DNA of 8,904 bases from an uncultured Caulobacterales bacterium (GTDB lineage Bacteria > Pseudomonadota > Alphaproteobacteria > Caulobacterales > Maricaulaceae), in the NCBI GenBank assembly GCA_937981945.1, contig CALJNJ010000300.1, positions 1 through 8,904 of the forward strand, read 5' to 3'. The position numbers and the translations under genes are program-made. Shown here one piece after another: positions 1 through 6,357 of the stretch (positions are counted from its first letter, which is position 1; each line of letters opens with the position of its first letter). Below the pieces are notes generated by a model. It was given only the letters and a program-made list of their open reading frames with translations, was not told the origin of the DNA and did not search any database.

Positions 1-319
1 CGGGATCGTCCAGGTTTAACTTTCCCTCTTCGACCAAATCCATAATCAGGGCCGAGGTGACGGGCTTGGTCATGGAATAAATTCGGTAAACCGTGTCAAT
101 CTGCACCGGTTCACCGCGTTCCACATCTCTGAGACCGAACGCGTTTTTGTAGACGACTTTGCCCTCATCAAACACCAGGGCCGTTACGCCGGGTACATCG
201 CCATTTTCCACGGCGCCGCTCAGCAGAGCATCCATGGCCGCACGATCAAATTTTTCAGATGACATTTGGCAGCTCACCAATAAGGCCGCACCGGCCGTTA
301 ATAACAGTCTCTTCAACAT
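1..319 (-). CDS. Serine hydrolase of the beta-lactamase (class C/PBP4-like) family, lipoprotein, 3' part missing
   Basis: Only the first 106 codons are inside the window; the gene runs off the left edge. The N-terminus (MLKRLLLTAG...) is a short signal peptide ending in a lipobox, Leu-Val-Ser-Cys, with Cys17 as the expected lipidated residue. The next residue is Gln rather than Asp, so outer-membrane sorting is plausible. Residues about 25-106 match the start of the beta-lactamase fold (Pfam Beta-lactamase, PF00144), with a DVPGVTALVF-type first strand and a clear SxxK nucleophile motif, Ser82-Met-Thr-Lys85, followed by Pro. The family includes esterases, D-aminopeptidases, carboxypeptidases and class C beta-lactamases; the substrate cannot be told from this fragment. 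The YxN and KTG-like motifs would lie outside the window. The start lies 3 bases after the stop of the upstream reductase gene, so it is the last visible gene of a minus-strand operon. The Shine-Dalgarno is weak (GGGTAA inside the preceding gene's end), suggesting translational coupling. Confidence 0.85.
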   Translation of the reverse strand, partial: MLKRLLLTAGAALLVSCQMSSEKFDRAAMDALLSGAVENGDVPGVTALVFDEGKVVYKNAFGLRDVERGEPVQIDTVYRIYSMTKPVTSALIMDLVEEGKLNLDDP

Positions 320-322
320 GGA

Positions 323-1459
323 TTACCCATTGGGCACAATGAGGAATTTCTCGCCTGTTTTCTTGGCATTATAGCGCTTCATCACATCCGCATTAAGCGC
401 CTCTGACAAGGTGATTTCGTCCGTGTAATGGCTGGCAAATGTGGTCGTGAGTTCATCAGCAACCCGCTTACGCAGGCGCATGGCCGTTTCCATGCCGGCC
501 TTGGCCAGGAAATTCGGCAGCAGCCAACCACCGACGCCCCACGCCATGCCGTAACCCCGTGACAAAATGGTCGGCGAAACATCAAGCCCGCCGTAAAGAT
601 AAACCTGCTTATGGGCCACAGATCCGTAAATAGAATAAGCGCCGGGCGTGCGCGCCGCGGCTTGTTCCATAGCCGTCAAAATATCGGACGCTAATTGCCC
701 GCCCCCTGTCGCGTCAAAGCCAAGGGTCGCGCCGGTTTCGTGAATGGCATCGATCAGGTCAGGCATATAGCTGTCGGAACTGCTGTTGACGATATATTTG
801 GCGCCCATGGATTTGAGCATATCCACCTGTTCCTCACGGCGGACAATATTGATCAAATCAACGCCGTCTGCCTGACAGATACGGTTGAGCATCTGTCCCA
901 AATTCGACGCCGCTGCCGTATGTACGATCGCTTTATGATCTTCCAGACGCATGGTCTCCAGAAAGCAAAGCGCGGTCAGCGGATTGACAAAACACGACGC
1001 GCCTTCTTTGGCCGTGTGCTCATCTTTTAGGGGCAATACCATCATGGCGTTGACCAAACGGTATTCGCCGTACATGCCGCCGCCCATAGCCGCAACGCGC
1101 TTGCCCATGAGGCTTTGAGCATAGTCGCTGTCGCCGGCAGCGACAACAACGCCCGCCCCTTCATTACCCACTTGCTGTGGTTGATTGATACGGCCCTTCA
1201 TGATCTTCATGCCGTGGCCTGAAACCGGCGCAGACAGGACGATATCATTGCCGCTGCCGCTTGATGTGGCCTTACTCATATCGGTCCAGCCGAACATCAC
1301 ACCATGATCTGACGGGTTAATCGGCGTGGCCTCAACCTTGATCAGAATTTGATCGGATTTCGGCATTTTCAGTTCTTTTTCGACCAGCTCGAGACGCAAT
1401 TCAGCGTCTTCGGTCACGGTCGACATCATTTGAAGATATGTTTTCGGAAGATCAGTCAT
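323..1459 (-). CDS. Enoyl-thioester-reductase-like zinc-independent MDR oxidoreductase
   Basis: A 378-residue medium-chain dehydrogenase/reductase. The N-terminal GroES-like domain (about 1-150) has the NPSD motif at 48-51 and a GNEGAG motif at 98-103. The nucleotide-binding domain follows, with a TAAASNLGQ phosphate-binding loop at 181-189. Two arginines (207-208) after the second strand favour NADPH. The catalytic-zinc ligands of alcohol dehydrogenases are absent, so this is a quinone-reductase/2-enoyl-thioester-reductase type enzyme. The 'NPLTAL...HTAAAS..G..L..IC' signature is what I recall for the ETR-like subgroup. The expected reaction is NAD(P)H-dependent reduction of an activated double bond (enoyl thioester or enone); the actual substrate is unknown. 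The start is supported by AAGGA (1468-1472 on the complement), 8 bases upstream and overlapping the stop of the DUF1330 gene. It is likely co-transcribed with the dioxygenase and DUF1330 genes upstream. Confidence 0.87.
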   Translation of the reverse strand: MTDLPKTYLQMMSTVTEDAELRLELVEKELKMPKSDQILIKVEATPINPSDHGVMFGWTDMSKATSSGSGNDIVLSAPVSGHGMKIMKGRINQPQQVGNEGAGVVVAAGDSDYAQSLMGKRVAAMGGGMYGEYRLVNAMMVLPLKDEHTAKEGASCFVNPLTALCFLETMRLEDHKAIVHTAAASNLGQMLNRICQADGVDLINIVRREEQVDMLKSMGAKYIVNSSSDSYMPDLIDAIHETGATLGFDATGGGQLASDILTAMEQAAARTPGAYSIYGSVAHKQVYLYGGLDVSPTILSRGYGMAWGVGGWLLPNFLAKAGMETAMRLRKRVADELTTTFASHYTDEITLSEALNADVMKRYNAKKTGEKFLIVPNG

Positions 1460-1470
1460 GTTATAGGTCC

Positions 1471-1770
1471 TTATTCTTGATGATCGATTGATTTAACTAA
1501 GATGGCATCCACCTGCGCGCCGGCGATTCGATGTTCGGCAATATCCGCATATTCCGAAGATGTAATCCAGGCTTTCCACGCCGCTTTGGTGGGAAATTCA
1601 AGTAAAACGGAACGGGACGCATTCCAGTCGCCGGCGACCGGTAATGGTTCCCAATCCACACTCAGGATTTTGCCGCCAAATTTTTCAAACACGCCCATAA
1701 ATTTTGCGGCATATTTGTCGTATTCTTCGCGGTTTGTAATGGTAATTTGGCCGATATGATAAACGCTCAT
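1471..1770 (-). CDS. DUF1330 family small protein (dimeric alpha/beta-barrel type)
   Basis: A 99-residue protein with the DUF1330 pattern: an N-terminal strand (YHIGQITI), a 'REEYDKYAAKF' helix, a GGKIL strand, then 'RSVLLEFPTKAAWKAW' and 'SSEYADIAEHR', close to the usual pattern of a strand followed by a helix with two aromatic residues. The length is normal for the family (about 95-100). The fold is ferredoxin-like and dimeric, related to EthD/Dabb domains; no biochemical role is established for most members, though some sit beside catabolic genes. Its ATG overlaps the stop of the dioxygenase gene by four bases (ATGA on the complement, 1767-1770), a classic translational-coupling arrangement. 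The next gene starts 11 bases after its stop. It may be an accessory or small-molecule-binding protein for the neighbouring enzymes, but that is inference. Confidence 0.88.
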   Translation of the reverse strand: MSVYHIGQITITNREEYDKYAAKFMGVFEKFGGKILSVDWEPLPVAGDWNASRSVLLEFPTKAAWKAWITSSEYADIAEHRIAGAQVDAILVKSIDHQE

Positions 1771-2648
1771 GAGGAGGTCTCTTCAAAGGTTTTTTCAGGA
1801 TGCATGCCGTCGACATAACCCATAAAAAAATCATGGATATTATAACCGATTAATTCGCGCACACGCTTGGGTAATTTGGCGGCTTTGTCAGGCGGCACGG
1901 CCAATATCATATTTTCAAGCTGCCGCGACCAGCCGGCGCAATATTGTGGTGTTACAATGAGACGGGAATTTTTTGATCGATTGGCGCCGCCCCTGTGAAA
2001 TAAAGATGACTTTAAGATCATCAGTGACCCGGCGGGCATAATGGCTTTGATCATATCAGGGTGCGGCGCCGGATCATGGTTCACGTCACGGACTTTGCGC
2101 GCGTCGAACAGCTCAGCATCTCTGGCAAAATTCAGATTGCCGTCATCCGCCCATAAATGAGAGCCGGGAATAATTTCGGTCGCCCCGTTATCATCAGTCA
2201 TAGGATCAATGGTCCAAAACGTGCTGACGCCAAATGCCGGACGGGGCCGCGGGATCATGACTTGCTGATCATCACAGTGCCAGGGCTGTACCGTTTCGCC
2301 GGGGTGAAGGTTGATGGCCAATAGGGCCGAGAGTAAACAGGAGCGGCCAAGCTCCCGCTCTGCAAAATAAAGCGCCAATGGATGAGTAACCATGTCCGAA
2401 AAAACCGTCGGTGATTTGGCCAAAAGCGCATAGACCCGATTGGATTTAAATCCTTCAAAATCATTTCGCCCCGTCTTGGACAAATAGGGCTCCAGTGCAC
2501 CGCGGATCTGATCAACCTCTGACGACGGCATTATATTTTCAAAGATCACATAGCCGCGGGTTTCATAGTCGAACCAAACATCTTCAATATCCCGCCCGCC
2601 CAAAAAAGGCGCCAGCGAAGCTTCGGAAATGGTCTGAGATGGCTCCAT
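1767..2648 (-). CDS. Phytanoyl-CoA dioxygenase (PhyH) family Fe(II)/2-oxoglutarate oxygenase
   Basis: From the ATG at 2648 this is 293 residues, normal for PhyH-family proteins. Early residues 'ETRGYVIFENIM' are the usual family opening. The iron-binding facial triad is visible: His124 and Asp126 in WHCDD, and the distal His218 in LFHRGG. Arg229 (in NSRLIVTPQY) is placed to bind the 2-oxoglutarate carboxylate. The family's PGSH motif is present (EIIPGSHLW). The protein should be a cytoplasmic oxygenase that couples 2-oxoglutarate decarboxylation to hydroxylation of an organic substrate. PhyH relatives act on acyl-CoAs, ectoine, phosphonates, quorum signals and natural products, so the substrate is open. 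A TTG two codons upstream (2654) is an alternative start; I prefer the ATG. Neither has a clear Shine-Dalgarno, so a leaderless or weakly initiated mRNA is possible. It is the first gene of the minus-strand operon, divergent from crcB. Confidence 0.88.
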   Translation of the reverse strand: MEPSQTISEASLAPFLGGRDIEDVWFDYETRGYVIFENIMPSSEVDQIRGALEPYLSKTGRNDFEGFKSNRVYALLAKSPTVFSDMVTHPLALYFAERELGRSCLLSALLAINLHPGETVQPWHCDDQQVMIPRPRPAFGVSTFWTIDPMTDDNGATEIIPGSHLWADDGNLNFARDAELFDARKVRDVNHDPAPHPDMIKAIMPAGSLMILKSSLFHRGGANRSKNSRLIVTPQYCAGWSRQLENMILAVPPDKAAKLPKRVRELIGYNIHDFFMGYVDGMHPEKTFEETSS

Positions 2649-2663
2649 ATGCAAATAATGGCA

Positions 2664-2710
2664 TATAAAACCCGCCTATTCCAGTGCTGTATAAATTTAC
2701 CGCCTATCCA
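2664..2710. repeat. Imperfect direct repeat in the divergent PhyH/crcB intergenic region
   Basis: Two similar blocks lie at 2664-2683 and 2690-2710. Each begins TATAAA and ends CCGCCTAT-(T)-CCA, with a 1-2 base difference in the middle and an offset of 26 bases. They lie just upstream of the dioxygenase start and before crcB. Direct repeats of this kind may be transcription-factor binding sites, and the AT-rich TATAAA parts could also serve as -10-like elements. I found no well-spaced -35 partner on either strand. Confidence 0.4.
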
Positions 2711-2770
2711 TTTGTGAACCGTTTCCGAAATGGCTTGCGGGTAATGCCCCTCCCCCCTAAAAGCCGCTCC

Positions 2771-3148
2771 ATGAACGGTATATTATATGTAGCCCTGGGC
2801 GGCGCGCTGGGCGCAAGCGGGCGTCACGCTGTCGGTCTGTGGGCGTCCCGCAGTTTCGGCGAAGCGTTTCCCTATGGAACCTTGATCGTCAATGTGCTGG
2901 GCAGTCTGGCCATGGGACTTCTGATTGGCTGGCTGGTCACCAAGCAAGGCGGCGATAATCTCAAGCTTTTTTTGGCAACCGGATTTCTGGGCGGGTTTAC
3001 GACCTTTAGCGCTTTTTCGCTCGATGCCATTAACTTGCTGGAACGCAAGTCATACGCGCCCTTTATGATTTATGTAGCGGGCTCTGTTGTGATCGCCATC
3101 GCAGCACTGTGGATCGGATTGGTCTTGGCGCGCAAGGTTTGGTCATGA
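2771..3148 (+). CDS. crcB: Fluoride ion channel CrcB (Fluc)
   Basis: A 125-residue, four-helix inner-membrane protein that lets fluoride leave the cell as a dual-topology dimer. The sequence opens with the family's GGALGASGRH motif (10-19). The conserved Asn41 lies in IVNVLGS. The signature GFLGGFTTFSAFS (71-83) holds the TTFS motif and the Phe-box residues that line the fluoride path. The start at 2771 gives the usual family length and start. The frame is open from a GTG at 2684, and an ATG at 2744 would add 9 residues. The 29-residue extension from 2684 is basic and unlike the family, so I exclude it, but no start has a clear Shine-Dalgarno. The stop overlaps the next gene's start by four bases (ATGA, 3145-3148). 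No convincing fluoride riboswitch is visible upstream. Confidence 0.93.
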   Translation: MNGILYVALGGALGASGRHAVGLWASRSFGEAFPYGTLIVNVLGSLAMGLLIGWLVTKQGGDNLKLFLATGFLGGFTTFSAFSLDAINLLERKSYAPFMIYVAGSVVIAIAALWIGLVLARKVWS

Positions 3149-4131
3149 GCGGCGTTCAAATCCTGACCATCGCAGAAGAAGATGCGGGCCAGCGCTTGGA
3201 CAGATGGTTCAAACGCCGCTTTCCTCATATTCCTCACGGCCGCGTGGAGAAGCTCCTGCGGACGGGCCAAATGCGGATTAACGGCAAGCGGGTCAAAGGC
3301 AGCGCCCGAATAGAAACCGGTGATGATATTCGCATTCCGCCCCTGCCGGAACCGACCGAGGTCAAGACGGTGCGGGGCCCAAGTCAAACCGATATTCGAT
3401 TTATGCGCGATTTGGTAATCTTCGAGGACGCAGATCTGATTGCTCTGAACAAACCGTTCGGCCTTGCCGTTCAGGGCGGCACAAAAACCACACGCCATAT
3501 TGACGGTCTCTTGCCGGCGCTCGGTAAAGGATGCCGATTGGTTCACAGGCTTGACCGCGATACGAGCGGGGTTTTGCTCATTGCCAAACATGCTAAATCC
3601 GCCGCTTGGGCCGGGCGGGCCTTTCAAAGTCGGCGTGCCGAGAAAATTTACTGGGGCGTCACCAATGGCGTTCCCCACCCTAAAGCCGGGGAGATCAAGG
3701 GCTATATGGCTAAAGGCAAGCTCGATAACCGTTTCGGCAATAAACATATGGGCAAAGAAATTATGATCCCGGTGCGTCACGGCGAAAAAGACGCCAAACA
3801 TGCCCGCACCCTATATCAATCGCCGCAAACAGCCGGCGTCAAAGCGGCGTTTGTGGCCATGCAGCCTTTAACGGGCCGCACCCACCAATTACGGCTTCAC
3901 ATGCAGCTGTTAGGCGCGCCGATCGCAGGCGATCCTAAATATATGACCGACAGACCTTTGCCGGGCGGTCTTGATCGCAAACTGCATCTTCACGCCCGCA
4001 GCTTGATGATCCCGGGGCCTGAGGGTGATCTCCATTTCTCCGCCCCGCTCCCGCCTCATATGAAAGATGCTTTTTCTCAGCTGGGGTTTGATGAAAAAGC
4101 GCCCATGGAAGATTGGGAAGAGCTTCAGTGA
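3145..4131 (+). CDS. RluC/RluD-type 23S rRNA pseudouridine synthase
   Basis: A 328-residue RluA-family enzyme that isomerises uridines in 23S rRNA. An N-terminal S4 RNA-binding domain (about 16-60, with GRVEKLLRTGQMRINGKRVK-like residues) precedes the catalytic domain. The catalytic motif HRLDRDTSG carries the nucleophilic Asp137. The C-terminal family motif GRTHQLRLHM and 'GAPIAGDPKY' are intact. The S4 domain and length fit RluC (positions 955/2504/2580 in E. coli numbering) better than RluA, but RluD cannot be excluded from sequence alone. The ATG at 3145 overlaps the crcB stop (ATGA). A start 36 bases upstream is possible but would lie inside crcB and adds residues unlike the family. Its own stop overlaps the atp12 start as GTGA. 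Gene order crcB-rluC-atp12 is common in Alphaproteobacteria as I recall it. Confidence 0.92.
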   Translation: MSGVQILTIAEEDAGQRLDRWFKRRFPHIPHGRVEKLLRTGQMRINGKRVKGSARIETGDDIRIPPLPEPTEVKTVRGPSQTDIRFMRDLVIFEDADLIALNKPFGLAVQGGTKTTRHIDGLLPALGKGCRLVHRLDRDTSGVLLIAKHAKSAAWAGRAFQSRRAEKIYWGVTNGVPHPKAGEIKGYMAKGKLDNRFGNKHMGKEIMIPVRHGEKDAKHARTLYQSPQTAGVKAAFVAMQPLTGRTHQLRLHMQLLGAPIAGDPKYMTDRPLPGGLDRKLHLHARSLMIPGPEGDLHFSAPLPPHMKDAFSQLGFDEKAPMEDWEELQ

Positions 4132-4817
4132 AAACGGCCAAACGGTTTTACAAAGACGTCTCGACCGCCCCTCTTGATGAGGGGTTTGCCGTTTTGCTGG
4201 ACGGCCGGGTTTTAAAAACACCGCGCAAGCAAAAATTAGTACTCCGGCAGGAAGTCCATGCCCAATTAGTGGCTGATGAATGGGACGCGCAGATTGATGA
4301 CATTCGTCCGGAGACCATGCCGGTGACCAGATTGGTCAATGTCTCAATCGAACTAACGCCGGTTAATCGCGATCAATTAATCGGCGAATTTCGACGATAT
4401 GCCGAGACGGATCTCCTATGTTACCGGGCCGCTGCGCCATTGGATTTGGCCGAAATGCAGGCAGAAAAATGGGATCCGGTTCTGCGCCTGGCTGCAGAGC
4501 GCGGTGTAAAACTCAAAACGACAGACGCCGTGTTAGCCATCTCGCAGGATCCTAAATCTCTGGACGCCGCGGCCGATTATGCCGCCCAAAAGGACCATTT
4601 GAATTTGACGCTGCTCATGCATCTGACAGCTGTGTACGGGTCTGCGGTCTTGGCCATGGCCGTCACGGAAAAGTTATTATCCGTCCGGGATGCCTATGCT
4701 CTATCCAGATTGGATAATTTATATCAAATTGAGCAATGGGGCGAAGACGAAGAAGCGGCGAAAATCGCAGCGGATTTGGAAACAGAGATCATCTCGCTCT
4801 GCCGATTATTGGAGTAA
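4128..4817 (+). CDS. ATP12 family F1-ATPase assembly chaperone
   Basis: From the GTG at 4128 this is 229 residues. The opening KRFYKDV and 'FAVLLDGRVLKTPRK' (about 5-34) are typical of ATP12 proteins, as are ETDLLCYRA (93-101), the EKWDP block (113-117), and the C-terminal LDNLYQIEQWGED (195-207). ATP12 proteins bind the alpha subunit of F1 and prevent its misassembly before the hexamer forms; they occur in mitochondria and Alphaproteobacteria, a strong lineage marker. The start was chosen because GTG overlaps the preceding stop (GTGA, 4128-4131) with a GGAAG-like Shine-Dalgarno about 8 bases upstream. A TTG at 4113 would add five residues. The HAD-family hydrolase gene that often sits between the pseudouridine synthase and atp12 is absent here. 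It is probably translationally coupled with its upstream neighbour. Confidence 0.92.
   Translation: MKTAKRFYKDVSTAPLDEGFAVLLDGRVLKTPRKQKLVLRQEVHAQLVADEWDAQIDDIRPETMPVTRLVNVSIELTPVNRDQLIGEFRRYAETDLLCYRAAAPLDLAEMQAEKWDPVLRLAAERGVKLKTTDAVLAISQDPKSLDAAADYAAQKDHLNLTLLMHLTAVYGSAVLAMAVTEKLLSVRDAYALSRLDNLYQIEQWGEDEEAAKIAADLETEIISLCRLLE
4811..4814 (+). promoter_or_regulatory. Ribosome binding site of the OsmC gene (GGAG)
   Basis: GGAG lies 5 bases before the ATG at 4820 and is embedded in the last codons of atp12. It decides the OsmC start against a longer reading frame that opens upstream inside atp12. Confidence 0.75.
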
Positions 4818-4819
4818 AT

Positions 4820-5230
4820 ATGTCAGAAACCATCACCGTATCCGAGCGCCCCGGCGGCAAATACACGAATGACGTCAAATCTTCCCGTCACCTGTTACTG
4901 GCCGATGAACCTGTCGAACTTGGCAGTGCTGATCTGGGCCCGACCCCGTTTGAATATTTATGCGGCGCATTAGGCGCTTGCACGTCCATTACCCTGCGCA
5001 TGTATGCGGACCGGAAGAAATGGCCGGTCCAACATATTTCCGTTGATGTTTCCCATGCCAAAGAGATCCACGGAGACGGCATAAAGCGTGATGTTTTTAC
5101 CCGCATTGTCCGCGTCACCGGGGATTTGGACGAAGCGCAAAGAGCCCGAATGCTGGAAATTGCTGACAAATGTCCCGTCCACCGCACATTGGAAGCCGGA
5201 TCCGACATCATCACAAAAGGCGCAAATTAG
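4820..5230 (+). CDS. OsmC family protein (thiol peroxidase-like)
   Basis: A 136-residue OsmC-fold protein. The two redox cysteines of the family are present: Cys54 in LGACTSITLRMYADRKKWP and Cys118 in ADKCPVHRTLE. OsmC/Ohr proteins reduce organic hydroperoxides using these cysteines, with electrons from dihydrolipoyl or thioredoxin-type donors in studied members. This sequence is of the shorter, general OsmC type that also occurs as a C-terminal domain on alpha/beta hydrolases; here it is free-standing. The hydroperoxide substrate is not established. The ATG is 3 bases after the atp12 stop and has a clear GGAG. Longer frames starting inside atp12 translate to arginine-rich sequence unlike the family and were rejected. 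It is the last gene of the crcB operon as read here. A role in protecting lipids or respiratory proteins is inference. lipB, which makes the lipoyl cofactor some OsmC enzymes use as reductant, is about 3 kb downstream. Confidence 0.9.
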   Translation: MSETITVSERPGGKYTNDVKSSRHLLLADEPVELGSADLGPTPFEYLCGALGACTSITLRMYADRKKWPVQHISVDVSHAKEIHGDGIKRDVFTRIVRVTGDLDEAQRARMLEIADKCPVHRTLEAGSDIITKGAN

Positions 5231-5280
5231 CGCTTCTGTAACCTTATTTTGTTAGACCCTGTCCCAAATAATTATGGATG

Positions 5281-5285
5281 AGGGG
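5281..5285 (+). promoter_or_regulatory. Ribosome binding site (AGGGG) that selects the start of the TerB-like gene
   Basis: AGGGG sits six bases before the ATG at 5292. The earlier in-frame ATG at 5274 has no Shine-Dalgarno, which is why 5292 is chosen. Confidence 0.65.
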
Positions 5286-5291
5286 CTAATC

Positions 5292-6305
5292 ATGGCATCA
5301 ACCAATCAAGTTTTGACGGAAATTCTCGCCGATGGCGTGCTGGATAAAGATGAGTTTTTGCAATTGCGGAAACAAATTTTTAATGACGGACATATCACCA
5401 TAACCGAAGCCGATATGATTTTCGCCATTGATACGAAAATCGACGTTTTGCCCGAAGGTTGGAACGAATTTTTCGTCAATGCCATCACGGATTTTCTTAT
5501 TCGGCAAACTTTGCCGATCGGATATGTGGACCCTATCCACGCCACTTGGCTGATGGAACGCATCGAACAAGACGATAAGATGTCCGAAGAGACAGAACAG
5601 GCCTTATTGCTGAGCGTTTTACGCTTGGCCGAAGATTGCCCGGAAAACCTCGAGCTTTATGCGCTCAACAAAATTCGCCGCAAAATCGTTGGCAGAGCCG
5701 TTAAGTCCGAGCTTTGCGTCACCGAGCAAGATGTGGGCATGATCGAGAAAGTCTTATATGCCGGACACGCCCTACAGGTTAGCGAGTCCGATGTCGCCCT
5801 AATCAAAAAGGTTGTTTACGCATCCGGCGGAAATGGCGGATTTGGCATTTCAAAATCGGAAGCCGCGTTTTTGTTTGAACTGGACGAGTCCACACAAGAC
5901 GGCGGGAACCATGAAAGCTGGCAGAAATTGTTTGTGGGCGCGATTGCCAATCACCTTATGACCATGGGCGCGCCGGCCCCGGCAGACCGAGAAGAGTATA
6001 AGCGAGCACAAGAATTCCTGATGACAGATGACGGCATTCAGTGGGATAAGCTTGAACTTGAGCGTAATCTGCCCCGTCAGCTCTACAGGCTTTTAACGGA
6101 GAAGCCGCCGCAATCACAATTTACGGATCATGGCCGGATGGATCAGGCCGAGAAAATCGATCTCACCGAAGCGCAGTGGCTGATTGATCATCTCAACCGC
6201 GACGGCACTATTAGCGAGAATGAAAAAGCCTTGCTGACATTTCTCAAAAATGAATGTCCCGACATTCACGAGGCCCTGCACCCTTTCCTGAGACATGCGG
6301 CATAA
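5292..6305 (+). CDS. TerB/EF-hand-like repeat protein, hypothetical
   Basis: A 337-residue soluble, acidic, mostly helical protein with no signal peptide or membrane segment. Residues 13-40 contain two short modules of the type DG-x-[VI]-x-x-[DE] (ADGVLDKDEF and NDGHITITEA), as in TerB-like and EF-hand-like domains. Similar modules recur at 93-100 (EQDDKMSE), 143-150 and 163-170 (CVTEQDVGM, QVSESDVAL), 185-195 (GISKSEAAFLF) and 302-312 (NRDGTISENEK). Larger duplication: residues about 36-120 resemble about 186-330, each having a helix start, a Trp-Asn/Gln-x-x-Phe-Val segment (57-63; 210-215), then Ala-Ile (64-65; 217-218), and a 'W-L-hydrophobic' acidic ending plus C-P (115-117; 322-323). I recall similar unnamed proteins in Alphaproteobacteria; function is unknown. 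The ATG at 5292 is chosen over 5274 because AGGGG lies upstream. It is followed by a terminator-like hairpin and three DUF805 genes. Confidence 0.75.
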   Translation: MASTNQVLTEILADGVLDKDEFLQLRKQIFNDGHITITEADMIFAIDTKIDVLPEGWNEFFVNAITDFLIRQTLPIGYVDPIHATWLMERIEQDDKMSEETEQALLLSVLRLAEDCPENLELYALNKIRRKIVGRAVKSELCVTEQDVGMIEKVLYAGHALQVSESDVALIKKVVYASGGNGGFGISKSEAAFLFELDESTQDGGNHESWQKLFVGAIANHLMTMGAPAPADREEYKRAQEFLMTDDGIQWDKLELERNLPRQLYRLLTEKPPQSQFTDHGRMDQAEKIDLTEAQWLIDHLNRDGTISENEKALLTFLKNECPDIHEALHPFLRHAA

Positions 6306-6331
6306 GCGCAATACAAGTTGAAAAATAATCG

Positions 6332-6357
6332 AGGCGGCCTTAAGGGTCGCCTTTATT
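6332..6357 (+). terminator. Rho-independent terminator-like hairpin abutting the next start codon
   Basis: An 8-pair stem runs AGGCGGCC (6332-6339) with GGTCGCCT (6345-6352), one G-T wobble, and a loop of about 5 bases. It is followed by TTATT (6353-6357) and preceded by an A-rich stretch AAAAATAA (6321-6328). This is the classical layout of an intrinsic terminator for the TerB-like gene. The tract ends exactly where the next ATG (6358) begins. The only Shine-Dalgarno-like AAGGG (6342-6346) lies in its loop and 3' arm, so the structure may also control translation of the next gene. Confidence 0.6.

Noticed and set aside
159..374. Plus-strand frame opposite the serine hydrolase and reductase start
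   Set aside because: It is the shadow of two well-supported minus-strand genes and has no family resemblance or ribosome-binding site.
2649..2770. Fluoride riboswitch upstream of crcB
   Set aside because: The region lacks the conserved core (GATG followed by a paired region and CTGATG-like sequence) by eye; a covariance-model search would settle it.
3070..3801. Long minus-strand frame of 243 codons opposite crcB and the pseudouridine synthase
   Set aside because: It overlaps intact genes with clear catalytic motifs on the other strand, and its translation has no recognisable domain; a shadow frame.
4736..4819. Upstream start for the OsmC gene inside atp12
   Set aside because: The extra residues are Arg-rich and unlike the family; the GGAG and the ATG at 4820 fit far better.
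5218..5240. Hairpin at the end of the OsmC gene (GCGC-AAATTA-GCGC) as a terminator
   Set aside because: The stem is only about four strong pairs and no clean T-tract follows it, so it is too weak to call.
5231..5291. Promoter for the TerB-like gene in the 61-base gap
   Set aside because: TTGTTA and TAATTA-like elements are visible, but they are only about 14 bases apart and no pair has 16-18 base spacing, so I did not list one.
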